DNA from: Comamonadaceae bacterium | Lineage (GTDB): Bacteria > Pseudomonadota > Gammaproteobacteria > Burkholderiales > Burkholderiaceae_C | Direction of reading: 5' to 3' | Length of the DNA: 17,412 bases | Assembly (NCBI GenBank): GCA_947458415.1 | Contig: CANGZG010000034.1 | Coordinates: forward strand, 1 to 17,412 | Part shown: one piece after another, positions 1 through 7,461 of the stretch | How the letters are laid out: each line of letters opens with the position of its first letter | Numbering within the stretch: the first letter of the stretch is position 1 | Translations under genes and position numbers: made by a program | The notes under the pieces: model-generated | Databases searched by the model: none | Seen by the model: only the letters and a program-made list of their open reading frames with translations | What the model was told of the DNA's origin: nothing

Positions 1-1
1 C

Positions 2-133
2 CGCGACCGTAAAGCGGCCGCGCCGACTTTCGCGCCTGATGGTTTGTATTTCGTCGGACCGGTTTACGACCCGCACTGGGGCTTGCCCGCTGACCCACCC
101 TCTTATGATTGGCTACCAGGCACCTCCTCATGA
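2..133 (+). CDS. truA: tRNA pseudouridine synthase A, C-terminal end (partial)
   Basis: Only the last 43 codons are in the window; the gene enters from the left edge. The readable tail contains APDGLYFVGPVYDPHWGLP, typical of the TruA C-terminus, which closes the catalytic domain. TruA converts uridines 38-40 of the tRNA anticodon stem-loop to pseudouridine in the cytoplasm. The stop codon TGA at 131-133 overlaps the ATG of trpF (130-132) in an ATGA junction, so the two genes are probably co-transcribed and translationally coupled. truA directly before trpF is a common Burkholderiales arrangement. The active-site aspartate region lies outside the window and cannot be checked. Confidence 0.9.
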   Translation, partial: RDRKAAAPTFAPDGLYFVGPVYDPHWGLPADPPSYDWLPGTSS

Positions 134-804
134 ACGCCATTCCCATCAAAATTTGCGGTCTCACGCGCGAGCAAGATGTGCTGGCGGCTGTGACTGCGGG
201 CGCAAACGCCATCGGTTTCGTGCTCTACCCGCCGTCACCCCGCCATGTCAGTGCACAACGGGCCGCCGAACTGGCCGCGCTGTTGCCTGCGTTTGTCGCA
301 CCGGTGCTGCTGTTCGTGAACGCCACTTTCGAAGACATCCGCCAAGCCGCCGAGCAGGTTCCCGGCGCATGGTTGCAATTCCATGGCGACGAAACCCCTG
401 AGTTTTGCGCAAACACCGCCCAAACCCTGGGCAGGCGCTGGTTACGGGTGGCCCGCATTCCGCAGGAAACCCCTGAGGGCAAAGCCCCGTTTGACCTCGT
501 AAACTACGCTTTCCTTTACCAACAAGCCGATGCGCTGTTGCTCGACACCTTGGTCGATGCTTACGGCGGCAGCGGCCACCGCTTCAATTGGTCACAGCTT
601 CCAACAAACGTCAATGCTCACCTCGTTTTGTCTGGTGGACTCACACCTGCAAACGTGGCCGATGGCATTCGCGCCGTGCACCGGTGCGGTTTGTCGCTGG
701 CAGTTGATGTGAGCTCGGGCGTGGAAAGCGCCAAGGGCATCAAGGACCCCGACAAGATTCGCGCCTTCGTGGCGGCCGTGCGCAACACCACGCTCGCCGA
801 TTGA
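130..804 (+). CDS. trpF: Phosphoribosylanthranilate isomerase
   Basis: This 224-residue TIM-barrel enzyme isomerises N-(5'-phosphoribosyl)anthranilate to CdRP in tryptophan synthesis. The N-terminus MNAIPIKICGLT carries the family signature with catalytic Cys9. The general-acid aspartate is in ADALLLDT (Asp139), followed by the AYGGSGHRFNW segment; many homologues have FDW there. The C-terminal phosphate-binding parts VLSGGLTPANV and DVSSGVES are intact. I chose the ATG at 130 because it overlaps the truA stop and puts KICGLT near the N-terminus as in homologues; a TTG at 109 in the same frame would add seven non-conserved residues. The next gene, trpB, starts 41 bases after the stop. Length is normal and no damage is seen. 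Confidence 0.96.
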   Translation: MNAIPIKICGLTREQDVLAAVTAGANAIGFVLYPPSPRHVSAQRAAELAALLPAFVAPVLLFVNATFEDIRQAAEQVPGAWLQFHGDETPEFCANTAQTLGRRWLRVARIPQETPEGKAPFDLVNYAFLYQQADALLLDTLVDAYGGSGHRFNWSQLPTNVNAHLVLSGGLTPANVADGIRAVHRCGLSLAVDVSSGVESAKGIKDPDKIRAFVAAVRNTTLAD

Positions 805-845
805 TTGATTTGCAGCCCTCGGCTGCCCCTTCCCTTGGAAACACC

Positions 846-2129
846 ATGTCGACCTACCAGCAACCCGATGCCAGCGGACACTTTGGCCAATTCGGAGGCA
901 GTTTCGTCAGCGAAACCCTGACCCATGCCATTGAAGAATTGAAAGAGGCCTACGCCAAGTACCAACACGACCCGGCGTTCATCGCCGAATTCAAATCCGA
1001 GTTGGCCCACTTTGTCGGACGCCCCTCGCCCATTTACCATGCCGCGCGCATGAGCCGTGAAATGGGCGGCGCACAAATTTATTTGAAGCGCGAAGACCTC
1101 AACCACACCGGCGCACACAAAATCAACAACACCATTGGCCAAGCAATGCTGGCCAAGCGCATGGGCAAACCCCGCGTCATCGCCGAAACCGGCGCAGGTC
1201 AACACGGCGTGGCGACCGCCACCATTTGTGCGCGTTATGGTTTGGAGTGTGTCGTTTACATGGGCAGCGAAGATGTGAAGCGCCAAAGCCCGAATGTCTA
1301 CCGCATGAAACTGCTGGGTGCGACCGTGGTGCCGGTCGAGTCCGGCAGCCGCACGTTGAAAGACGCTTTGAACGAAGCTTTGCGCGACTGGGTCACGAAC
1401 GTGGAAAACACGTTCTACATCATCGGCACCGTGGCGGGCCCCCACCCCTACCCGATGATGGTGCGCGATTTCCAAAGCGTGATTGGCGCAGAATGCATTC
1501 AACAAATGCCCAACATGCACTTGGGCGGACAACCGGATGCGGTGCTGGCCTGCGTGGGTGGCGGCTCGAATGCGATGGGTATTTTTTACCCGTACATCCC
1601 GTTTGAAAAAACCCGTCTCATTGGCATCGAAGCCGCGGGCGAAGGCATGGACAGCGGCAAACACTCGGCGTCATTGCAACGCGGTGTGCCCGGCGTGTTG
1701 CACGGCAACCGAACGTATGTGCTGCAAGATGCGAATGGCCAAATCACTGAAACCCACAGCGTGAGCGCAGGCCTTGATTACCCCGGCGTGGGACCAGAAC
1801 ACGCGTTTTTGAAAGACATTGGTCGCGCTGAATACGTCGGCATCACCGACCAAGAAGCCTTGTCTGCATTTCACTATTTGTGTCGCACCGAAGGCATCAT
1901 TCCCGCGCTCGAGTCCAGCCATGCCGTGGCGCACGCCATGAAGTTGGCCAAAACCATGACACCACAGCAATCCATTTTGGTGAACCTGTCGGGCCGTGGC
2001 GACAAAGACATTGGCACAGTGGCTGATTTGTCCAACGCAGACTTTTTCTGCCGTCCCAGCTGCCAAGGCCAATCGGTCAAAGGTGAACACACCATCTCTC
2101 TGGCTGCATTGAACGGGGCCAACGCATGA
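846..2129 (+). CDS. trpB: Tryptophan synthase beta chain
   Basis: The 427-residue beta subunit joins indole with L-serine using PLP, working as an alpha2beta2 complex with TrpA. The PLP Schiff-base lysine is Lys92 in NHTGAHKINN, the catalytic glutamate is Glu114 in AETGAGQHG, and the phosphate of PLP is held by GGGSNAMG (238-245). The C-terminal LSGRGDKD motif is present. An in-frame TTG at 801 would overlap trpF by four bases and add 15 residues (MIDLQPSAAPSLGNT) that look like translated spacer. The ATG at 846 follows a GGAA ribosome-binding site (836-840 region) and gives a usual N-terminus ending in the GQFGGSFVSETL segment. The stop overlaps the start of trpA, so the two subunits are probably made in equal amounts. 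Unlike several relatives, no methyltransferase gene sits between trpB and trpA. Confidence 0.97.
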   Translation: MSTYQQPDASGHFGQFGGSFVSETLTHAIEELKEAYAKYQHDPAFIAEFKSELAHFVGRPSPIYHAARMSREMGGAQIYLKREDLNHTGAHKINNTIGQAMLAKRMGKPRVIAETGAGQHGVATATICARYGLECVVYMGSEDVKRQSPNVYRMKLLGATVVPVESGSRTLKDALNEALRDWVTNVENTFYIIGTVAGPHPYPMMVRDFQSVIGAECIQQMPNMHLGGQPDAVLACVGGGSNAMGIFYPYIPFEKTRLIGIEAAGEGMDSGKHSASLQRGVPGVLHGNRTYVLQDANGQITETHSVSAGLDYPGVGPEHAFLKDIGRAEYVGITDQEALSAFHYLCRTEGIIPALESSHAVAHAMKLAKTMTPQQSILVNLSGRGDKDIGTVADLSNADFFCRPSCQGQSVKGEHTISLAALNGANA

Positions 2130-2938
2130 GCCGCATCGACACCACCATGACCGGCTTGAAACAGCAAGGTCGCAAAGCATTGATTCCTTATTTGATGGCT
2201 GGCTTTCCCGAGCCCGCACACACGTTATCGCTGATGCATGCCTTGGTCAAAGGCGGGGCTGACATCATTGAGTTGGGCGTGCCGTTCAGTGACCCGATGG
2301 CAGATGGCCCCGTCATTCAAAAAGCCGGTGAAGCCGCACTGCGACATGGCGTGGGCATGGGCGAAGTGCTGGCCATGGTCCGCGAGTTCCGCGCCACTGA
2401 CACAGCCACGCCGATTGTGCTGATGGGATATGCCAATCCGGTAGAGAACTACAACCTCAAACACGGTGCCAACCGTTTTGTCAAAGACGCTGCTGCTGCG
2501 GGTGTCGATGGCGTGCTCATCGTTGACTACCCGCCCGAAGAATGCGTGGATTTCGCTGCGGCTTTGCGCGCGCATCAAATGGATTTGATTTTTTTGCTGG
2601 CGCCCACCAGCACCGACAAACGCATGCAACAGGTCGCGGATGTGGCCAGCGGTTACGTGTATTACGTGTCGCTCAAAGGCGTCACCGGTTCGGGGGCGCT
2701 GGACACCGATGAGGTCCAAGCCATGTTGCCGCGCATTCGCAAGCATGTGCACATTCCCGTGGGTGTGGGGTTTGGCATACGCGACGCGGCCACCGCCAAG
2801 ACCATCGGCAAAGTGGCCGATGCCGTGGTGATCGGCAGCAAATTGCTGCAATTGATTGAAGCTGCGCCTGCGGGCAAAGCGGCCGATGAAGCGCGTTTGT
2901 TCATGCACGGCATCCGCCAAGCGCTGGATTCGGTATAA
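2126..2938 (+). CDS. trpA: Tryptophan synthase alpha chain
   Basis: The 270-residue TIM-barrel alpha subunit cleaves indole-3-glycerol phosphate to indole and glyceraldehyde 3-phosphate and passes the indole to TrpB through the internal tunnel. Both catalytic residues are visible and even keep the enterobacterial numbering: Glu49 in IIELGVPFSDP and Asp60 in MADGPVIQ. The phosphate-binding GFGIRD and VVIGSKLLQLI segments near the C-terminus are intact. The ATG at 2126 overlaps the trpB stop (ATGA), typical of stoichiometric coupling. accD begins 27 bases after the stop. The other tryptophan genes (trpE, trpG, trpD, trpC) are not in the window, as expected for the split trp operons of Burkholderiales. 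Confidence 0.97.
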   Translation: MSRIDTTMTGLKQQGRKALIPYLMAGFPEPAHTLSLMHALVKGGADIIELGVPFSDPMADGPVIQKAGEAALRHGVGMGEVLAMVREFRATDTATPIVLMGYANPVENYNLKHGANRFVKDAAAAGVDGVLIVDYPPEECVDFAAALRAHQMDLIFLLAPTSTDKRMQQVADVASGYVYYVSLKGVTGSGALDTDEVQAMLPRIRKHVHIPVGVGFGIRDAATAKTIGKVADAVVIGSKLLQLIEAAPAGKAADEARLFMHGIRQALDSV

Positions 2939-2965
2939 CCGCACTGTTCTGTTTGGAGATGTCCC

Positions 2966-3838
2966 ATGAGTTGGCTTGAGAAACTGCTTCCTTCCAAAAT
3001 TCAGCACACCGACCCGGCGGACCGGCGCAGTGTGCCTGAAGGCTTGTGGGTGAAATGCCCGAGTTGCGAAACCGTGCTTTACAAAAATGATTTGGAAGAA
3101 AACCAGAACGTTTGCCCCAAATGCAACCACCACCATCGCATCGGTGCCCGCGCGCGGTTGGACGCGTTTTTGGATGCGGAAGGCCGTTATGAGATTGGCC
3201 AAGAAGTCCTGCCCATGGACCCGCTCAAATTCAAAGACAGCCGCAAATACCCCGAGCGCTTGAAAGAAGCTTTGGAGAACACCGGTGAAACCGACGCCTT
3301 GGTGGTCATGGGCGGCTCGGTACACAGCATCAATTTGGTCGCCGCCTGTTTCGAGTTCGATTTCATGGGCGGCTCGATGGGTTCGGTGGTCGGCGAGCGT
3401 TTTGTGCGCGGCGTGCACACCGCGATTGAACAAAAAGTACCGTTCGTCTGCTTCACCGCGACCGGTGGTGCACGCATGCAAGAAGGCTTGCTGTCGTTGA
3501 TGCAAATGGCGAAAACCAACGCCTCGCTCACCCGCTTGGCACAAAAAGGTTTGCCTTACATCAGCGTGTTGACCGACCCGACCATGGGCGGGGTGTCAGC
3601 GGGGTTTGCATTCATGGGTGATGTGGTGATCGCAGAGCCCAAAGCGCTGATTGGTTTCGCTGGCCCGCGTGTGATTGAAAGCACGGTGCGGGTGACCCTG
3701 CCAGAAGGCTTTCAACGCGCTGAGTTTTTGATGGAAAAGGGCGCGCTGGACATCATTTGCGATCGCCGCGATTTACGCAAAACCATTGCCCACACCTTGG
3801 CCATGCTGACCCGTCAATCGGCGGATTCGGTCAGCTGA
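2966..3838 (+). CDS. accD: Acetyl-CoA carboxylase carboxyltransferase subunit beta
   Basis: The 290-residue AccD pairs with AccA to move the carboxyl group from carboxybiotin to acetyl-CoA, giving malonyl-CoA for fatty acid synthesis. An N-terminal zinc ribbon is complete: Cys31 and Cys34 in VKCPSC, Cys50 and Cys53 in VCPKC. The crotonase-like core follows, with GGSMGSVVGERF, CFTATGGARMQEG, PTMGGVSAGFAFMGD and FAGPRVIE, the segments that form the acyl-CoA oxyanion sites. A GGAG sequence about 8 bases before the ATG serves as ribosome-binding site. It lies 27 bases after trpA and is probably in the same transcript. A likely intrinsic terminator begins about 10 bases after the stop. In relatives folC follows; here it does not. 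Confidence 0.97.
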   Translation: MSWLEKLLPSKIQHTDPADRRSVPEGLWVKCPSCETVLYKNDLEENQNVCPKCNHHHRIGARARLDAFLDAEGRYEIGQEVLPMDPLKFKDSRKYPERLKEALENTGETDALVVMGGSVHSINLVAACFEFDFMGGSMGSVVGERFVRGVHTAIEQKVPFVCFTATGGARMQEGLLSLMQMAKTNASLTRLAQKGLPYISVLTDPTMGGVSAGFAFMGDVVIAEPKALIGFAGPRVIESTVRVTLPEGFQRAEFLMEKGALDIICDRRDLRKTIAHTLAMLTRQSADSVS

Positions 3839-3846
3839 ACCTTGAT

Positions 3847-3873
3847 GTTGCCGCTTCAGAGCGGTGGCTTTTT
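3847..3873 (+). terminator. Likely intrinsic terminator after accD
   Basis: Starting about 10 bases after the accD stop, CCGCT (3851-3855) and AGCGG (3860-3864) form a short stem around a TCAG loop, extended at its base by G-T wobble pairs, and a run of five T follows at 3869-3873. This fits a modest rho-independent terminator ending the truA-trpFBA-accD transcript. The T run also begins the inverted repeat described next, so the two elements abut. The stem is short, so efficiency is uncertain. Confidence 0.5.
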
Positions 3874-3910
3874 CTGCAAATTGAAAAAAATTTCTTCAAT
3901 TTGCAGAAAA
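3870..3910. promoter_or_regulatory. 16-bp perfect inverted repeat before the ATPase gene (operator candidate)
   Basis: The arms TTTTCTGCAAATTGAA (3870-3885) and TTCAATTTGCAGAAAA (3895-3910) are exact reverse complements separated by nine bases. The right arm ends 12 bases before the ATPase start. As a terminator it would lack a T run on the gene side. It could be an operator for a dimeric regulator, a structured RNA element, or a recombination-type site. It overlaps where a -35 region would lie for the TATGAT hexamer at 3915-3920. Confidence 0.6.
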
Positions 3911-3914
3911 TGGG

Positions 3915-3920
3915 TATGAT
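3915..3920 (+). promoter_or_regulatory. Possible -10 hexamer of the ATPase gene
   Basis: TATGAT matches five of six positions of the sigma-70 -10 consensus. A -35 element at normal spacing (around 3891-3898, TTTCTTCA) is poor and lies inside the inverted repeat, so an activator or repressor could act there. Transcription from this box would begin about 3926-3929, almost at the start codon, which would make the mRNA leaderless. This is an inference from spacing only. Confidence 0.3.
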
Positions 3921-3922
3921 CT

Positions 3923-5089
3923 ATGCCCATGATCGAGCGTCATATCCAACCCCTGTTGATACGTTTGGCGGGTCAATACCCCGTCATGACGCTGACGGGC
4001 CCTCGTCAAAGTGGCAAAACGACGCTGGCCCAAACTGTCTTCCCTGACAAACCTTATGTCTCACTCGAAGACCCTGATATTCGCCAATTCGCACAAAGCG
4101 ATCCGCGAGGTTTTCTGGCGCAATTTCCTGATGGCGTCATCCTTGACGAAATTCAAAGAACACCTGAGCTGCCCTCTTACCTGCAAACTTTGGTTGACCA
4201 AAACCCCAAAGCAGGTCGCTATGTCTTGACTGGCAGTCAACAGTTTGAGTTGATGACACAAGTGTCTCAGTCTCTCGCAGGGCGAACAGCCATCTTGCGT
4301 TTGCTGCCATTTACCTTGGCAGAAGCCCAAACACTGCGTCCCACCCCATTGGATTTGCCTCAGACCTTGCTGACCGGTTTTTATCCGCGCATCCATGACC
4401 GTCAACTCAACCCTTCGCAGGCACTGGCCGATTACTTTTCAACTTACATCGAAAGAGATTTGCGACAACTCTCCGCCGTTCATGATTTGCACCGCTTTGA
4501 GCGTTTTGTCAGGCTTTGTGCTGGGCGCACAGGCCAAATGCTCAACCTCAGCAACTTGGGCAACGATGCCGGCGTTTCGCATGCGACAGCAAGCGCATGG
4601 CTCGATTTATTACAAACCAGTTGCCTGATTTATTTGTTACCACCCTGGCACACCCACACCCGCAAGCGGTTGGTCAAAACGCCCAAACTCTATTTTTATG
4701 ACACGGGGCTGGTCTGCTGGTTGCTTGGCCTGCGAGAAGCTCAACAGGTGCAACGCGACCCGCTGTGGGGCAGTTTGTTTGAAAACATGGTGGTCATGGA
4801 AGCGCTGAAAGACCGATTGAACCAAGGCGAATCGACTGAGATGTACTTCTACCGCGACTCGGATGGCCATGAAGTGGATTTGCTTTTGCCGCACGCAGGA
4901 CGCCTGCGAGCGATTGAAATCAAAGCAGGCGCCACGGTGAATCCAGACTACTTCAAGGGACTGAAGAAGTTTGCAGCACTGTATCCAAGCGCATGTGACG
5001 GTGGCTGCGTGATTTATGGCGGTCAAGAAAACCAATCGCGCAGTGATTGGCCCGTGTTTGGCTGGCAGACGCTGACTAAACGCTTCTAG
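3923..5089 (+). CDS. AAA ATPase with C-terminal DUF4143 (nuclease-like) domain
   Basis: This 388-residue protein belongs to the widespread, poorly understood AAA/DUF4143 ATPases. The N-terminal ATPase has a Walker A GPRQSGKT (26-33), a Walker B GVILDEIQ (71-78) and a sensor-1 segment VLTGSQQFE (101-109), followed by LAGRTAILRLLPFTLAE typical of the family. A winged-helix-like middle leads to YFYDTGLVCWLLGL (257-270). The C-terminal DUF4143 part keeps the residues of a PD-(D/E)xK-like fold: Glu287 in SLFENMV, Asp319 in HEVDLLL and Glu332-x-Lys334 in IEIKAG. Whether it cuts DNA is unknown. Start options are ATG 3923 or ATG 3929; neither has a clear ribosome-binding site. The gene stands alone between accD and a DUF3297 gene, has its own palindrome upstream, and seems richer in A/T and differently coded than its neighbours, so horizontal acquisition is likely. 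Such genes occur patchily and often as several copies per genome. Confidence 0.9.
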   Translation: MPMIERHIQPLLIRLAGQYPVMTLTGPRQSGKTTLAQTVFPDKPYVSLEDPDIRQFAQSDPRGFLAQFPDGVILDEIQRTPELPSYLQTLVDQNPKAGRYVLTGSQQFELMTQVSQSLAGRTAILRLLPFTLAEAQTLRPTPLDLPQTLLTGFYPRIHDRQLNPSQALADYFSTYIERDLRQLSAVHDLHRFERFVRLCAGRTGQMLNLSNLGNDAGVSHATASAWLDLLQTSCLIYLLPPWHTHTRKRLVKTPKLYFYDTGLVCWLLGLREAQQVQRDPLWGSLFENMVVMEALKDRLNQGESTEMYFYRDSDGHEVDLLLPHAGRLRAIEIKAGATVNPDYFKGLKKFAALYPSACDGGCVIYGGQENQSRSDWPVFGWQTLTKRF

Positions 5090-5194
5090 GGTTCAATTTT
5101 TTGTTTACAGTGACTCTATGGTGCGTGGCGAAACGGTGGTTATAAGCACCCCATTGCCATTTCCTGATCAAGCGGGCAAATCAAAAAGTGGCGA
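5090..5194. other. Short convergent spacer, no gene seen
   Basis: This spacer separates the 3' ends of the ATPase (plus) and the DUF3297 gene (minus). It contains a T-rich run shortly after the ATPase stop without a convincing stem, and a weak GGTGC/GCACC inverted pair about 20 bases apart. I see no tRNA, no open reading frame with support and no strong bidirectional terminator. Confidence 0.4.
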
Positions 5195-5443
5195 TCAACG
5201 GTAAAACACCTCAACCCGCCCTTTTAATTTCAACAACAACGGCTTGCCTTTGCGGTCCAGCGTTTTACCTGCAGGCACTTTGATCCAGCCTTCGCTGATG
5301 CAGTATTCCTCCACGTCGGTGCGTTCTTTGTCATTGAAACGAATGCCAATGTCGTGGTGAAACACCTCAGCCATGTAAAAAGGGCTGCTGGGTTCGATGG
5401 ACAAATGGTCGGGCAATTCAGGGCGGGCGGGTGTGTCACTCAT
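5195..5443 (-). CDS. DUF3297 family protein
   Basis: An 82-residue protein that matches the DUF3297 family as I recall it: an N-terminal LPDHLSIEPSSP, a central FHHDIGIRFNDKERTDVEEYC and a C-terminal GWIKVPAGKTLDRKGKPLLLKLKG. The function is unknown; these are small soluble proteins of Proteobacteria with no signal peptide or membrane segment. The length is that of the complete family. The ATG at 5443 is preceded by only a weak purine stretch. It is transcribed away from lysS, and 141 bases separate the two start codons. The family assignment rests on motif memory rather than a search, but the fit is over the whole length. Confidence 0.85.
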   Translation of the reverse strand: MSDTPARPELPDHLSIEPSSPFYMAEVFHHDIGIRFNDKERTDVEEYCISEGWIKVPAGKTLDRKGKPLLLKLKGRVEVFYR

Positions 5444-5469
5444 GGGGAACTCGCTGGATATGTACCAAA

Positions 5470-5498
5470 TTGGGCGATTGTCTTCGAACTCTTAGAAT
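5470..5498 (+). promoter_or_regulatory. Probable sigma-70 promoter of lysS
   Basis: TTGGGC at 5470-5475 and TAGAAT at 5493-5498 are separated by exactly 17 bases, a good vegetative promoter match (4/6 and 5/6). It lies about 87 bases before the lysS ATG, in the divergent gap with the DUF3297 gene. The implied leader of about 80 bases is T-rich and contains a run of eight T around 5551-5558, with no obvious riboswitch. Confidence 0.55.
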
Positions 5499-5584
5499 CT
5501 CTTTCTTTGTGCGCTTCTTAGCTTCTGGTTCAAGCGCTTGTTCTGTGTGATTTTTTTTCAACAGCCCAGCTGTTTACTTTGTTC

Positions 5585-7123
5585 ATGACCGACACCACGC
5601 CTTCTGCTGCACCTGTTGACGAAAACCAATTGATCGCCGAGCGCCGCGCCAAATTGCACGCTTTGCGCCTGCGACAAGCCAATGGCGGTGCGGTAGCCTT
5701 TCCCAACGATTTCAAACCGGCGCACCACGCCGACGCCTTGCACACCGCGCATGGCGCCAAAACCGCTGAGGCTTTGGCAGAAGAAAAACACTTGGTGCGC
5801 ATCGCTGGCCGCATGGTGTTAAAGCGGGTCATGGGCAAAGCCAGTTTCGCCACCTTGCAAGACGGCACAGGCCGCATGCAGGTGTATGTCAAAGGCGAAG
5901 AAGTCGGTGTCGAGTTTTACGAGGAATTCAAGCACTGGGATTTGGGCGACTTTGTCGGCGCGGTGGGTCATGTGTTCAAAACCAAAACCGGCGAGTTGTC
6001 GGTGCATGTCACCGAATTGCGCTTGCTGACGAAAAGCCTGCGCCCCTTGCCCGACAAATTCCATGGCGTGCATGACCAGGAAATCAAATACCGCCAGCGG
6101 TATATCGACCTGATCACCGACGAGACCGCGCGCGAACGTTTCAAGGCGCGCAGCAAAGCCATCAGCAGCATTCGCGATTTCATGGTGCAACACGATTTTC
6201 TGGAAGTCGAAACGCCGATGCTGCACCCCATACCAGGCGGTGCAAATGCGCGTCCTTTCGAGACGCACCACAACGCCTTAGACCAGCAAATGTTTTTGCG
6301 TATCGCGCCCGAGTTGTATTTGAAACGCTTGTTGGTTGGCGGTTTTGAACGGGTGTTCGAGATCAACCGCAATTTCCGCAACGAAGGTATCTCGGTGCGC
6401 CACAACCCCGAGTTCACCATGATGGAGTTTTACGCGGCGTATTGGAATTACCAAGACCTGATGGGTTTCACCGAATCCCTGATTCGTGACGCGGCGCAAA
6501 AAGCCGTGGGCAGCCAGTTGCTGACCTACGACGGCAAACCAGTGGATTTGTCGCAACCTTTCGCGCGGTTGACCATTCGCGAAGCCATTTTGAAACACAC
6601 CGATGCAGGCGATAACGTGGACCACACTGCTTGGCTGATCGCTGCCCTGAAAAAAGCGGGGCTGTCAGAAGAAAAACACCAACTCTCTCAGCGCAGTTTG
6701 GCGGGTCTGCAAGTGATGTACTTTGAAGAAAACGTGGAGGACAAACTGTGGCAACCCACGTTCATTTGCGAGCATCCGGTTGAAATTTCTCCACTGGCCC
6801 GCGCCAACGATGCCCGACCCGAAGTGACCGAGCGTTTCGAGCTTTACATCACTGGGCGTGAATTCGGCAACGGTTTTTCAGAATTGAACGATGCCGAGGA
6901 CCAAGCCGCGCGTTTTCAAGCGCAGGTTGATGCGAAAGCCAGCGGCGACGACGAGGCCATGTATCACGACCACGACTTTGTGCGGGCTTTGGAATACGGC
7001 ATGCCGCCCGCAGGGGGTTGCGGCATTGGCATCGACCGATTGATGATGTTGCTGACCGACAGCCCCAGCATTCGCGATGTCATTCTGTTCCCGGCGCTGC
7101 GCCGTGAATCGCCTCACGCTTAA
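5585..7123 (+). CDS. lysS: Lysyl-tRNA synthetase (class II)
   Basis: The 512-residue enzyme charges tRNA-Lys with lysine. An OB-fold anticodon-binding domain occupies about 70-150 (VRIAGRMVLKRVMGKASF). The class II catalytic core shows motif 1 around FLEVETPML (205-213), motif 2 in FEINRNFRNEG to PEFTMMEFY (258-283) and motif 3 in GGCGIGIDRL (477-486) with its arginine. The lysine-specific HPIPGGANARPF loop is present. I chose ATG 5585; a TTG two codons upstream (5579) is in frame but gives MF before it. The ribosome-binding site is weak. The gene has its own promoter and is monocistronic; the downstream gene is convergent. In many relatives prfB lies beside lysS, but it is not present here. 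Length is normal. Confidence 0.97.
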   Translation: MTDTTPSAAPVDENQLIAERRAKLHALRLRQANGGAVAFPNDFKPAHHADALHTAHGAKTAEALAEEKHLVRIAGRMVLKRVMGKASFATLQDGTGRMQVYVKGEEVGVEFYEEFKHWDLGDFVGAVGHVFKTKTGELSVHVTELRLLTKSLRPLPDKFHGVHDQEIKYRQRYIDLITDETARERFKARSKAISSIRDFMVQHDFLEVETPMLHPIPGGANARPFETHHNALDQQMFLRIAPELYLKRLLVGGFERVFEINRNFRNEGISVRHNPEFTMMEFYAAYWNYQDLMGFTESLIRDAAQKAVGSQLLTYDGKPVDLSQPFARLTIREAILKHTDAGDNVDHTAWLIAALKKAGLSEEKHQLSQRSLAGLQVMYFEENVEDKLWQPTFICEHPVEISPLARANDARPEVTERFELYITGREFGNGFSELNDAEDQAARFQAQVDAKASGDDEAMYHDHDFVRALEYGMPPAGGCGIGIDRLMMLLTDSPSIRDVILFPALRRESPHA

Positions 7124-7186
7124 TTTTCAGTCGACCCAGTTTTCCAGCGCGTAACAGCTACAGCAGGTGCCGGGTGATGAGTGGCG

Positions 7187-7438
7187 TTAAGCGGCTTTGC
7201 TGGCCGCGGGTGCGGCAGGTGCGGCAGGCTTCGGCGGTTTGCAGTCATGACAGAAAAACGCCAGACTGCCTGCGAAGCGCTGCTGACTGCCTTGGCGGCG
7301 GGGCTTGTGCATGCCGCATTTGATACACGACATGGTTTCGCCCATTTTGCCCATCCCGGCGAACGGGGAGCCATTTTCACGACTGGTAAAACGAAGACCA
7401 CTCTCGTCAACAGAGGTTTTGCCAGATTTGGTTGCCAT
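7187..7438 (-). CDS. Small CxxC zinc-ribbon-like protein of unknown function
   Basis: An 83-residue protein with two cysteine pairs, Cys38-x2-Cys41 (SCIKCGMH) and Cys63-x2-Cys66 (FFCHDCKP), the layout of a zinc ribbon. The N-terminal MATKSGKTSVDESGLRF and the segment SPFAGMGKMGET resemble hypothetical proteins I know from Comamonadaceae and related Burkholderiales. The tail is a low-complexity Pro/Ala run (PKPAAPAAPAASKAA). The ATG at 7438 is preferred over an upstream in-frame start at 7480 because AAGGA lies seven bases before it and the extra 14 residues look non-coding. It lies downstream of nagZ on the same strand, separated by 107 bases, and is convergent with lysS. No function is known to me; metal or nucleic-acid binding is only a guess from the cysteines. 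Confidence 0.75.
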   Translation of the reverse strand: MATKSGKTSVDESGLRFTSRENGSPFAGMGKMGETMSCIKCGMHKPRRQGSQQRFAGSLAFFCHDCKPPKPAAPAAPAASKAA

Positions 7439-7461
7439 GGGATTCCTTTTGCTAGACGACG

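Noticed and set aside
109..129. Upstream TTG start for trpF
   Set aside because: The ATG at 130 overlaps the truA stop and gives the usual KICGLT N-terminus.
801..845. Upstream TTG start for trpB overlapping trpF
   Set aside because: The 15 extra residues are not like the family, and ATG 846 has a better ribosome-binding site.
618..1664. A 348-codon minus-strand frame opposite trpF and trpB
   Set aside because: It is antisense to two clear tryptophan genes and shows no recognisable domain.
2225..3544. A 439-codon minus-strand frame opposite trpA and accD
   Set aside because: It crosses two real genes on the other strand and has shadow-like composition with no motifs.
7124..7186. A terminator between lysS and the CxxC gene
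   Set aside because: No stem with a following T run could be found on either strand; termination there may be Rho-dependent.
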